A stretch of DNA of 64,000 nt from Phaeodactylum tricornutum CCAP 1055/1 (lineage: Eukaryota; Bacillariophyta; Bacillariophyceae; Surirellales; Neidiaceae): positions 310,001 to 374,000 of the forward strand of contig NC_011682.1 in NCBI RefSeq assembly GCF_000150955.2. Direction: 5' to 3'. The first letter of the stretch is position 1. Every line of letters starts with the position of its first letter. The translations under genes and the position numbers were made by a program. Below the pieces are notes generated by a model that was given only the letters and a program-made list of their open reading frames with translations, had not been told where the DNA came from and ran no database searches. This document shows positions 8,999 through 18,143 of this stretch, in pieces.

Positions 8999-10651
8999 TC
9001 ATTCCGGTTGAGCAAGTCCAGCTTGATGGTCATGTCGCTTCGGAAAAGCGGGACATTCTGAAATGTCTACGTGGTTGAACCGCCAGAGACCTAGACACGC
9101 TTCTGGCTCTTCTTTTGTTTTAGATTTGACAGGGTTCCCAATAATCACTGCACAATCAATGGCCAGTTTCTTGAGATTTCGCTTGACTAAGCCCGCCATG
9201 CCCCGTATAGCCCTACTCGTCATACAATCGAGCTCGCATTCGATTGTAGGACAAAGAACGCGCCCTTCTGGCGTCTTCTCTCGGTTGTGCATGCGCCAGC
9301 TTACAGGGAGGAAGCCCTCCGAATGAATTGGGATCTCCCTCTTCGCCGGTGCCACTAGCTTAACCGCGCCGGGAGCGTCGACGACGGAAGGGATTATCTT
9401 GAGTCGTTCGTTGCGGTATTTCGTATCGCCCAGCAAAAATCGCTTGAAGGCTTTAATATCATCGGGATCTGAATCTCGCTCCCGTACCGTGTCCCAATCA
9501 TTGATCCAATGTGGCATTTCAAAGTAGACCAGTATATTTCCCCATTGAGTGACTACGTTAACAATCAGCGTTGGAACGTCCCGAAGTCCTTCCTTTATAA
9601 GCCAGGGATGTGTGCTGATATCAGTTTCTGCGTTTTCCGTCAAAAAGACATCCATACCACGAAGGTGTAGTATAGGTGCAACGACAAAATCGTTGAGAGA
9701 ATCCGCAATGGCATCACCAAGATCGACAGCTCCAAGTGAGGCTTCGACGCTGTTCATGGCTGATACGCTGTCGCCTTGATTAGCCATCGCAGGTATCTCA
9801 ATTTCAGAGCTCACGGAAAGCCTACGAATGCGTGGGAACTTTCCGTTTGCTAACAGTGCTTTCATAAGCTGTGTACTCGCTTTGTCCTTTGTAGGATCGG
9901 CGGATTCTTCCCATTGTTTTTTTAGACGATTTGGGTTCAAACTCGTCCAGCTCCTTCGCTTTTTCCACGACGATATTGCGCCACCGGCATTATGTCGGAA
10001 TGACAATTTTTTCTTCCGTCCGGACGCCATACGAACTACCGAGAATAACAGAGAATGACCAGTTGCGTTGTTGTCGGGCAATGGCGTTCTCTCCAATACG
10101 TACTCTTCAATGAATATTTCGGAGGGGGTATGCGACATGTGTTCCTCCTTGCAATTTGCACTACTACTGCCCAGCATCCAATGCGCCGAAGTACCATTTT
10201 GCGGAGAAAAGAGGCGACCCGTCAGGAATGCTACCAGTAGCCAACTCGCTACTACCGAAAACGGCATTTCGTTCGCCCGTACTGATGACCATTGCATGCA
10301 CGTTGGATACGCAGACGCAGCGACTGCCAAAACTAATAGTAACGTGGAGTCCGATGTCAAAACGCCAAGGACCGGACCAACCATAACAGTCTCCGAACTG
10401 GAGATAACAGAAATATCAGAAGCAAAAGGTAGCTTTTTCTCTTGAAACGTTCCATAAGCTTCATGAACAGGAGATGTTGCAGACTCCCTTTCCGACTCAA
10501 CTAGGTCATGGTGTGTGGATGCCTTGCCTTTCAAATTCAGAGAATCGTATTCCTCCTCGGTTGTCTTATGGCCGTGCCTATTGATACCTGGCATCACGGT
10601 ATTCACCACTCGTCCGGCCCGCTGTACGCTCTTCTTGGCTACCTTCCCCAT
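8999..10651 (-). CDS. EDR2 C-terminal (DUF1336) domain membrane protein
   Basis: A 550-residue protein from the first in-frame ATG (10651). Two hydrophobic segments lie in the first third (TLLLVLAVAASAY and SVVASWLLVAFLTG), so it is probably membrane-anchored. The C-terminal ~240 residues match the EDR2-C/DUF1336 domain: NVVTQWGNILVYFE, then LLGD..YRNERLKIIPSVV, then CELDCMTSRAIRGMAGLVKR, LKKLAIDCAVIIG and LGLWRFNHVDI. The plant prototype EDR2 limits cell death and has a START domain before this one; no START domain is visible here. The frame is open and Ala/Lys-rich upstream to about 10779 but has no ATG in frame. An ATG at 10781 is one base out of frame, so the true N-terminus may be longer by about 40 residues. 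Confidence 0.78.
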   Translation of the reverse strand: MGKVAKKSVQRAGRVVNTVMPGINRHGHKTTEEEYDSLNLKGKASTHHDLVESERESATSPVHEAYGTFQEKKLPFASDISVISSSETVMVGPVLGVLTSDSTLLLVLAVAASAYPTCMQWSSVRANEMPFSVVASWLLVAFLTGRLFSPQNGTSAHWMLGSSSANCKEEHMSHTPSEIFIEEYVLERTPLPDNNATGHSLLFSVVRMASGRKKKLSFRHNAGGAISSWKKRRSWTSLNPNRLKKQWEESADPTKDKASTQLMKALLANGKFPRIRRLSVSSEIEIPAMANQGDSVSAMNSVEASLGAVDLGDAIADSLNDFVVAPILHLRGMDVFLTENAETDISTHPWLIKEGLRDVPTLIVNVVTQWGNILVYFEMPHWINDWDTVRERDSDPDDIKAFKRFLLGDTKYRNERLKIIPSVVDAPGAVKLVAPAKREIPIHSEGFLPVSWRMHNREKTPEGRVLCPTIECELDCMTSRAIRGMAGLVKRNLKKLAIDCAVIIGNPVKSKTKEEPEACLGLWRFNHVDISECPAFPKRHDHQAGLAQPE

Positions 10652-10937
10652 CGCCTTGCCGGGCTCCAGGGCTAAATTCCCCGCTCGTTGAAACACTTCC
10701 CTAACCTTGGCGGGTGCAGCCGACGACGCTGCCTTAGTATCACCGGCAGCGCCGACGGCCTGTTTTTCTCCCTTCCGTCATCGTTTTGACAGGAAAAGAT
10801 GAGCACCGAGACGAAATGACCCAGTAAATATACTCAAAGAATTGTGAGTTACTCTCGGCAGCCAAGGTGCGCGTCACTGGGGTGGAAAGTAGAAAGACCT
10901 TGGACCAACAACTTCTGCCATTGGTTTAAGGTGAAGA

Positions 10938-10947
10938 GTTACTGTCT
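10938..10947 (+). promoter_or_regulatory. TTACTGT promoter-like motif
   Basis: GTTACTGTCT about 17 bp upstream of the ATG of the METTL13-like gene; one instance of the recurring motif discussed in the findings. Confidence 0.35.
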
Positions 10948-10963
10948 TGTCCTTTAAGCTTTT

Positions 10964-12206
10964 ATGTCCCGCGCCCGTAATCGATCGCTCCTGAGATTCT
11001 TTGGAACACTTCTTGCACGGGAGCCGGGATGCTGTCAGCGAGAGAACCGGAGAAATTTCTCGAAGTCGCTAGCACGACGAGGAAGCGAAACGGTACTTAT
11101 TCTCGTTCCAATATATCCAATTTTCAACGATTCTACGCCGAAGTGCCCACGAGCGCAGTTGGTACAATCGGCATTCATCCCTCCAACCGTAAGTAAAATA
11201 CTAATCATTCAAAATTTAAATGTTACAACACTCTACATTCATGCCCCACCAGCCCACATATGTGAACCCCTTGAACAGGAAAATATGCGACCGGAACAAT
11301 GAGGAATATTGTGGGGCGCTCGATCTACTCTCCGTGGACGAGTTTGCTCTGGAGTCCTGGACAATCGCGGAGGCCGCAGACGGAATCATGTCCTTACGCG
11401 GTCGCTTGATTATCGACCAGATTAAACGAGCCGTGTCGAGCTATTTCTCGTTGCCGGTGCCACCCTACGGGAATCCGAGTTATTGGGAGGGCTGCTACCG
11501 ATCGCTCGGCCCGAACGACAGTTTTGAATGGGGTCATATTTCGTTCGAAGATTTACATAGATATCAATATCGTGAGCTCCGTTACGACCCCGTGATCCGT
11601 TCAGATGCGACAAAACCCCAAGATCCACATATCCAAACAACTTTCGGAGACACGCTCCGTGCCTATCCACATTCCCCATCCGATGAACACATCCTAATTC
11701 TTGGATGCGGAAACTCCAAATTTGGTGAAAGCATGGTAGAACACGGATGGAATGGACCGATTGTGCAAGTTGACGTCGCCTCCCGTGTCATTGAATCAAT
11801 GAGTCAGCGATGTCAGGAGCAACAAAGAAAGGGAGACATGTTGTTTGTTCAAGATGATGCCACCGTTCTGTCAGCCTTTCATGACGACAAGGCCACTGCG
11901 GTTTTTGACAAAGGCCTCCTTGATGCTTTATTTTGTGCCGATGAGTACCAGCAGTGTTTTGATATCATGAGCTCCATTCATAGGGTACTCCAACCAGGCG
12001 GGGTTTACGCCTTTCTGTCATTTTCGCGACCACAGTTTTTAATGGACAAGATACTGTTACCGCCCGGCCACGAGAAAAGAAAAGGGCCGGTCCGTAATTG
12101 GGCCAACATACAAATACGGCAACTAGATACTATCCTATTATACCGCTTTCAAAAGGCCATGCCAGAGACGGTGCGCAAACCAAATAGAAAGCGGGGACAC
12201 AGATAA
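10964..12206 (+). CDS. METTL13/EEF1AKMT4-like class I methyltransferase, probably mitochondrial
   Basis: Two exons: 10964-11188 and 11253-12206, joined by a 64-bp phase-0 intron (GTAAGT..CCACCAG), giving 392 residues. The N-terminal exon is rich in Arg/Ser with no acidic residues near the start (MSRARNRSLLRFFG), typical of mitochondrial presequences. The catalytic part has motif I (ILILGCGNSKFG), an acidic residue after the second strand (VQVDVAS), FDKGLLDALFC and the RVLQPGGVYAFLSFSRP post-motif. Together with SYWEGCYRSL..FEWG these define the METTL13/EEF1AKMT4-like family, whose characterised members methylate lysines or the N-terminus of translation elongation factor eEF1A. The substrate here is unknown. 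A second family member lies about 5 kb downstream on the other strand. Confidence 0.82.
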
Positions 12207-12221
12207 ATTATAGTCAAGCTT

Positions 12222-13490
12222 TCATTCGCTTACAAACCGTCTTTGGGCACTATCTATTTGTTCGAGAAACCACGTCGGCTGAAGAATTGGGGCAACAGTG
12301 GGTACCCTCACAAGGTGGATACCTTGCTGATCTCTGATTTCTTCATCGGACAGTGTTCGGAAACTACCATCTTCTCGCTCCACTCGGGTACTAGCTATGC
12401 TATCATGAGACAAATTGTGAATGTTGTCGTCCAGCAAAATATGCTGAACTTCCTTGCTTCGGGGAATCCAAACGGGCTTGCCGGCCCAAGGTTGGTGTCT
12501 GTGGACCTTCCAAAATTCGTAGTCATCCTGAATACCGCAAACGCTTCGAGAGTCAAGAAAGTCGAGCACCTGCGCGTCTCCAGAAGCAATCATCTCACCG
12601 GCTCTCCAAAATTGGAAGACGTGATTTCCGTCCAAGTCGACTTCTTTCGACCATCGTCCTTCAACAAGATCATGCCGGCTTATGATCAAGTCCTCTCGCT
12701 GAAAATTAGGATAGTTGGGATGTTTGCCAGAAGCAAAAGCATTGAACGCTGTTGCAATTTTTTCGAGATCAGAACCCATGGTACGAAAAACCAATGTATA
12801 GGGCTGGGGTCTGCTGGAAAGCTTTACAACAGTTTCAAAAAAAGCAGGTAGCATGTGTGCAAAAACGGAAAAAGCGTTTCCAGGCTTGGAATCTGGGATT
12901 GGGAGTAGCTCTTCCACTCTGAGATAGGTCGATTTGTATAACGAGCCATGGTGATTCACAAAAGTTCTGGCACGGTTTTTAAAAGCAGTCCGATAGTAAG
13001 GGCAGCAGCCTGGTGGCCACTGCCATCCTGTGTACAACGGAGGAACCCGATTTAAAGCTAGCTTCTCGTCGTATTCCTCCCTGATTAAAAGCCCATTCCA
13101 CCATTCGGTTGGCTCTAAATTCGAGTTGTCCTCGTAGGATCCCCCCGCGTACCCGAAAGGTATCTTAACGTACGCAGATTTTGCGATTATCTTATGGATA
13201 CAATCCTCGCGCGTATCTCCCCCGGCATCGTCGCCGACCAAGATCGTCTCGTTGATGTCAAAATGTACCACGAGTCTGTGCTTCCAGTCAGCTGTAAGTC
13301 TTTCAGAAGCCGAGTTCGGCTCCTCAGTGTCTTCCAAAGCTGATACGATTGGCGCTATCGAATCCATGTCAACGAATGAATTGCTTGACCAGAAGAGATA
13401 TCGTTTACGATCAGCTAGTACCGCAGGGATGTTTGCGCCGATGTAACACGCTGGACTTATGGAGTTAGAGTATTTTGAAGAGGAAAGCAT
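12222..13490 (-). CDS. HAD-like hydrolase-related protein
   Basis: A 422-residue protein; the start is the ATG at 13490. A HAD-type motif I is visible as VVHFDINETIL at about residue 73 (DxNxT rather than the usual DxDxT). LVFRTMGSD near residue 230 could serve as motif II, and ILLDDNIHN near residue 350 could be the acidic motif IV. This pattern is seen in protist proteins annotated only as HAD-like. Substitution of the second Asp, the general acid in HAD phosphatases, argues for altered chemistry or loss of activity. The region between has WW and CCPYYR motifs of unknown role. No signal peptide is evident. It is tail-to-tail with the METTL13-like gene, 15 bp apart. A CAACTGTTAA motif directly abuts the start codon. 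Confidence 0.6.
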   Translation of the reverse strand: MLSSSKYSNSISPACYIGANIPAVLADRKRYLFWSSNSFVDMDSIAPIVSALEDTEEPNSASERLTADWKHRLVVHFDINETILVGDDAGGDTREDCIHKIIAKSAYVKIPFGYAGGSYEDNSNLEPTEWWNGLLIREEYDEKLALNRVPPLYTGWQWPPGCCPYYRTAFKNRARTFVNHHGSLYKSTYLRVEELLPIPDSKPGNAFSVFAHMLPAFFETVVKLSSRPQPYTLVFRTMGSDLEKIATAFNAFASGKHPNYPNFQREDLIISRHDLVEGRWSKEVDLDGNHVFQFWRAGEMIASGDAQVLDFLDSRSVCGIQDDYEFWKVHRHQPWAGKPVWIPRSKEVQHILLDDNIHNLSHDSIASTRVEREDGSFRTLSDEEIRDQQGIHLVRVPTVAPILQPTWFLEQIDSAQRRFVSE

Positions 13491-13500
13491 CAACTGTTAA

Positions 13501-13768
13501 TATTCATCAGCCAGCTCGTAAACGTGTATTTTCTTTTCAAATCAAAGTTGAGTCTCGAGTGTAGTTTGTTGACAGCGAGTATTTCTATTTTGATGAACGA
13601 GTGTTACGAAACACACGCTTGATACATGTTTTCCGTGCTGCTGTGTGCTTGCTAGTGAAAAGTAAGAGCATTTTGTGAATCTCCGCCGGTAATTCGCAAG
13701 CACAAACAAAAACTAGAAAATCTATCCGAAACGACTGTGTTCTTGAAGAAAAGCAGATATTGCTCAAA
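13501..13768. other. Intergenic upstream of HAD-like gene
   Basis: No coding signal recognised. It ends at the inverted-repeat element. Confidence 0.35.
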
Positions 13769-13769
13769 A

Positions 13770-14368
13770 GAGAAAAATTGCTAAATGGGTGATCAGACCC
13801 TGCCAATCCACTAAATGGGTGCTTAACGGCTGCAGTACCAATTTTTCTAAATAAATCTCATTTCTTAAAAGCAAGTTTGAGAGGAAAATCATACCATGAG
13901 TAAAAATATATCCCTGAGAAATTGAGACGACAACTCATAAGCATCAAATCAGGCTGACTTTGTTGTTCACTGTCAAATTCACAGTCTAGCTGGCAAAGCT
14001 GAACAATTGTATTCTTAGAAACTTGAAAAGTGGCTGATTTCAATATAGTTCTGATCTCAAAGTAAATTGCTGCTGTACCAGAAACATTCAACTGGTGTCA
14101 GCTTGGACGGCACCCCTACATTGTCTCAGCTGCGTGACTGTCAGAGAATTGAGTTGCTATAATAAAATCCTTTCATCGGCAGCATTTTGTGATAGGAAGT
14201 GACTTCTTGGATTCCAGCACTTTTACGAATCTTCAAATTGTATTATACGTGTATAATCGATATAGCAATTAACGGACGAATTATTGTTAAGTAATAAGTG
14301 TTAATTAGGTTACCACCCTTTTAGCGGATTTGACATGGTCTGAGCACCCATTTAGCGAATTTCCTCTA
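13770..14368. mobile_element. MITE-like non-autonomous element with long terminal inverted repeats
   Basis: The left end (about 13769-13828) contains two spaced copies of CTAAATGGGTG. The right end (about 14308-14368) contains their reverse complements (CACCCTTTTAGCGG and CACCCATTTAGCG). The two ends align as imperfect inverted repeats over about 55-60 bp, including CAGACC..TG between the sub-repeats. An AGAGAAAAA string lies at both outer borders (13770 and 14368 onward) and may be a target duplication or part of the inverted repeat. The ~480-bp interior is AT-rich and has no transposase. Family unknown; a DNA-transposon derivative is the natural reading. Confidence 0.6.
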
Positions 14369-14380
14369 GAGAAAAACGAT

Positions 14381-14455
14381 CTGCCCCAAATCTGCCCCAA
14401 ATCTGCCCCATACCGCCCCAGCCTCGTGGGGCAGAAAATTGGTGCCCCACTCTAT
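14381..14455. repeat. TCTGCCCCAAA direct repeats and GGGGC hairpin
   Basis: Three tandem copies of about 11 bp (ATCTGCCCCAA) are followed by GCCCCAGCCTCGTGGGGC, a 5-bp-stem hairpin, and another GTGCCCCAC. Short and local; function unknown. Confidence 0.5.
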
Positions 14456-14754
14456 GCGTATTTTGCTGCCCTATCTACCAAATAAGTTTGCCGTCGTCAC
14501 AGGTCTTGAAGACTTTCCTATCGAGTCCCGTGACAGGCACACGTACGTGAAACCGGATTTGACTAGAGAGAAGCTTGACAGTAGATTTCGTACAGTTACT
14601 GTTGATCATCGATTGTGACCAAAAATTGCAATTTGACAAGACAGCAATTCAGAAGTGACTATAGTCTGCTGACAATATTAGAGGTGAAATTGTCTGATTG
14701 ACCGACAAGTTTCGCTTGCTAGCGATGCCCTACACTTTTGTTATTGCCTAGAAC

Positions 14755-16164
14755 TTATGGCGATGCAGGAGGTGGCATTTGCCCCTCCTTAGCTCCAATA
14801 GAGAATTGCCTTTTCTCTCCTTCGCGCTTTTTTTCTTTTTCACGACGGTGCTTCTTTCGAGACGAATGGCGGCTTGACCGCCGACGCCTGTCCGACTGAC
14901 TATCGCGATCGTTGGGACTGGGAGATCTGTGATGCCGCTTTCGCGATTTATGGCGATCGGGAGAATGCCTTCTACTCCGGCGGTGCGACGACAATGAAGA
15001 ACCTCGAGATGCGCTGGTGCTCGAACTTTGATGTCGGTGATTTCTGCGTCGGCGATGGTGTCGCTCGTCTTCCTCGCTGTTGCTGCGACTATGGCTTCTC
15101 CTCGATCGGTAATGTCGTTTCCGGTCAGACGTGCGACTTGCTTTGCGAGACGTTTGGCGAGAAAGAGACGCACCGGCTTGGCTCGTCTCTTCAGCCGCAG
15201 CAACGTCTAGCTGCGCCTTCCGCTGATATCTGTCAGCTTCGTAGGTTCCCTCGCCACCATTCGATCGTCGAGATCCGCGGCCGTGGGACCGGCTGCGGTC
15301 TCGTCCGACGTCAAGTGTCAGGCTCGATCTCGACTCTTCTCTGCTCGCCGACCGTCTTCGCGCACGATGCGTTCTCTGCGCTGTTCGACTAGGACTCCTG
15401 TTGTAACCAAGATCTGGCCGGGGGTTTCTCAGATGATCGTCGTTCATCCTACGATCGCGATCCCTTCGGGATGAATGAGAGCGGGACCGACGCCGATACG
15501 ATTTCGAATGGCTCATGTCGTCTCGATTGCTGCGGCTCCTCTCGCGATGATCATCGTAGCGACTGGATCTCTCGTCCTTGTACGCTCCGGTGTAATAGGA
15601 ATCCTCATATCCACCGCTATATTGCCTAGTTTGCATTCCTCTATAGTGGGAGTCGTAATTGCTTCCGCGATAGTCAGGTTGTCCATGCACATAGTGTCCG
15701 CGTTGCTCAGTAGCACTCTTTGAACGATGAGGGCCCTCGTCCTGACTCAGACGTCTCCGTCGCTCTGGTGACAGCTTAATCGTGTTCAATCTCGAATCGC
15801 TATGCCCATTTGCGCACAAGTGCTGCTGGGGTCGTATTCGTGCCGACGCCTGCCGTTGATTTTCCATCCTTTGACGGAGCACTGTGTTGAATGATCGTTT
15901 TGCGGCCAGTGCTAATCCCGCCCGGAGAATCGCCTCTACACCTTGATCCAAAGTGATACGCTCTCCTGGTTGTAAGCTTGCATACCATTCCTGAGCCGAT
16001 GCGTCGTTTTGACCATCGGTACCTTTTTGAAAAACTTGCTCGACCAACTCTTCCAATTCTTTCGGAGGCAGGTTGTCAGATACGGCTGGAGCGCCTCTCG
16101 TCGGGCTCGGCCCACCCACAGAACGTACCGCTCCATTGGGCTTTCCACCACTGCTCTGGCCCAT
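14755..16164 (-). CDS. RS-rich (SR-type) nuclear protein
   Basis: A 469-residue protein from the ATG at 16164 (MGQSSGG). The first ~120 residues form a mostly acidic/helical segment (PPKELEELVEQVFQ..LDQGVEAILRAGLALAAKRSFN). From about residue 150 on, the sequence is dominated by RS, SR, RD and SRSRS dipeptides to near the C-terminus, ending in a KKHRREKEKKREG tract and a short non-RS tail. Such domains are phosphorylated by SR kinases and mediate spliceosome and speckle contacts. No RRM, zinc finger or helicase motif is seen, so it is SR-like rather than a classical SR factor. A 5' exon cannot be excluded because the frame stays open 17 codons upstream without an ATG. Confidence 0.7.
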   Translation of the reverse strand: MGQSSGGKPNGAVRSVGGPSPTRGAPAVSDNLPPKELEELVEQVFQKGTDGQNDASAQEWYASLQPGERITLDQGVEAILRAGLALAAKRSFNTVLRQRMENQRQASARIRPQQHLCANGHSDSRLNTIKLSPERRRRLSQDEGPHRSKSATEQRGHYVHGQPDYRGSNYDSHYRGMQTRQYSGGYEDSYYTGAYKDERSSRYDDHRERSRSNRDDMSHSKSYRRRSRSHSSRRDRDRRMNDDHLRNPRPDLGYNRSPSRTAQRTHRARRRSASREESRSSLTLDVGRDRSRSHGRGSRRSNGGEGTYEADRYQRKAQLDVAAAEETSQAGASLSRQTSRKASRTSDRKRHYRSRRSHSRSNSEEDERHHRRRRNHRHQSSSTSASRGSSLSSHRRSRRHSPDRHKSRKRHHRSPSPNDRDSQSDRRRRSSRHSSRKKHRREKEKKREGEKRQFSIGAKEGQMPPPASP

Positions 16165-17062
16165 ACTTCTAGCAAGAGAGGACGTGTACACACTCTCGGG
16201 CCAGCAGCTAACCAAAAAAATGGCCTTTGCTGATTTTATTGATGGTCCCGTACTTCCAGCTTCCTGTTGCCGACAACGCGACCAATCTTTCTCGTCTGGC
16301 CGGCGCTCTTAATGGTGAATCCTTCCCAATTTCAACTATCAGGGCATCGGAGGGAAAATATCAAATCACAGCGAAATCACCGGCGATGAGACAGAGCGCA
16401 AACCACAAGAAGCCTCACAGTCAATAATATCAGTGAGCTACGGTTGAATGCAACCGCTTGTTTGCCACCGTAGCGTACGACAGCAAAAAAAAACGCCTAC
16501 AAACGACACCCAAGTGCGCTGGGATCCAAACGGTGGTCGGTGGTTTTGTGTGGTGTGAACCGTCGTGAGAAAAGTCGATTTATCGTGTCTGTCCCATGTC
16601 CAGAAATGTCTAAAGATGTTTTACACTTAAAGTTAGCTCCGATATACGGGACATTCCTCCAACTCACTGTAAACCAACCGACCAACATTTGATCGCAACT
16701 TTTAGTCAGGGCTACTTACAGTTAACTGCCTTGGCCTATACTTCAGATAGCTAGTATCGCCCCCCGTGAGTGAATAAGGTACATTGATTCCTATTCTCTA
16801 TGAATTTTTTAATGAGAACTAATGTAAATCGTTGACTGTGAACTATTCGTTGCTCGCAACCCTGAACACAGACTACCACCTATATACCAGAGACCATATA
16901 AACGGATTTATTATATGTTCAAATGCGTCCAAAAGCTGTGAATTCTGTTCGAACTACCTTCGCGCGAGAGAAACGTCAATGTGTGTATAGTTCTTTCCAA
17001 GCATTTATTCCGGCAATATGCCTCTATCTCTCATGTGCTGCGTATTCACAACCAAGCTCACG
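16165..17062. other. Intergenic with ACTGT motifs
   Basis: About 0.9 kb between two minus-strand genes. Motif copies lie at about 16662 (CTCACTGTAAA), 16716-16725 (TTACAGTTAA) and 16832 (TTGACTGTGAA). No gene recognised. Confidence 0.4.
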
Positions 17063-18143
17063 TCATTTGCAACTTTCGAATTTCTTCTCGCTCACGATCA
17101 ATTTGGTTAAACCGTTAACCATCTTCGAATTGCTCTCGTTTTCCTTACTTGAATCCTTCCACTTGACGCAAGCGCGTTTTCGACAAATGTACACGAAATC
17201 ACTTCTGCGCAAAGTTGGTCCTTATGAGAGGCAAAAAGGGTTGCAAATCCCCAAAAAATCTACTTACTGGGACTTTTGCAAAGGCTGGGAAACAGGTCGT
17301 TCTACAGTATGGACTGTCACGCCTTCCCAATAGAAGTTTATATTGTGTTCGTGTTCCAGAAAAACGATCCGATTGTCCGGGTTTGCGTAAGTAACAAGAA
17401 AGAAGATACCACGGCCCGGAACAAGAAGCCGAACGCACTCTTCGACCAATTTTCGCGCGTTTGATACCGAGCCAGCACTACACAGGACAGCATCAAAAGA
17501 GCCTTTACAAACAATCAAATCAAACGAATTAGCTTCAAAAGGTAGCTCTTTGGTAATGTCGGCACAAATAAACTCCATTTCAGTTAGTGGACGTCTCCCT
17601 TTCATCGCTGCCCCTGTATAGAACTCCTTGCTATATTTCTTTTCCATTTGCGAAACGACAGTTTCAGAGAAGTCGACATTTACAATGCCACCCATCCACC
17701 CATCCAGGAGCATATCCTCACTAAATGTCGAATTTCCACATCCCAGCACAAGCACCCGGCATTGATCACGTGTCGGAAAAGACTGAAAATCAGCGGCTGA
17801 AGGAACAAATGACTGGACCTGAGTTTTGATCGCAGCGACATGGCTCTGGGTCGCAAAGTGAATGGGGTTCAAAAGACGGCGGAGACTTCTGTAGCCTTGG
17901 TACCATTCATACGACCTGAATTTGAGCAGGAAATACGAAACGTGAGAAGTATCTAGTTCAGTCTAGAGTCGGACCCCTGGATCTATTGATCGCAATACTC
18001 ACTCATGTGGTGTGGACGCATACCGGGCGTTCTAAGAAAACAAGCTGTAAGCATCAGAGAAGGAGCACCATATATTTACAGAGCAAGTTCTAAAGCATCG
18101 AAAGAAAACTCACCCAATAGCTGCATTGACCGTAAAGTGCCAT
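17063..18143 (-). CDS. METTL13/EEF1AKMT4-like class I methyltransferase, four exons
   Basis: Exons on the minus strand: 18143-18114 (30 bp), 18031-18003 (29 bp), 17915-17268 (648 bp) and 17204-17063 (142 bp). Introns are 82, 87 and 63 bp, all GT..AG, and total coding length is 849 bp (282 residues). The joins restore the family signature exactly: an N-terminal YW, then NARYAS, then SYEWYQGY..LRRLL, motif I (VLVLGCGNSTFS), VNVDFS, FDLIVCKGSFDAVLC, and the C-terminal DFVYICRK. In this family the N-terminal YW..RY..F/YEWY block shapes the SAM pocket. The known relative EEF1AKMT4 methylates eEF1A. The protein lacks a targeting peptide, so it is probably cytosolic, unlike the paralogue at 10964-12206. 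Confidence 0.85.

Noticed and set aside
12243-12851. 202-codon plus-strand frame opposite the HAD-like gene
   Set aside because: Overlaps a better-supported gene on the other strand and has no recognisable features.
14874-15392. 172-codon plus-strand frame with many Cys
   Set aside because: Antisense of the RS-rich gene; Cys/Ser/Arg pattern reflects reversed RS codons.
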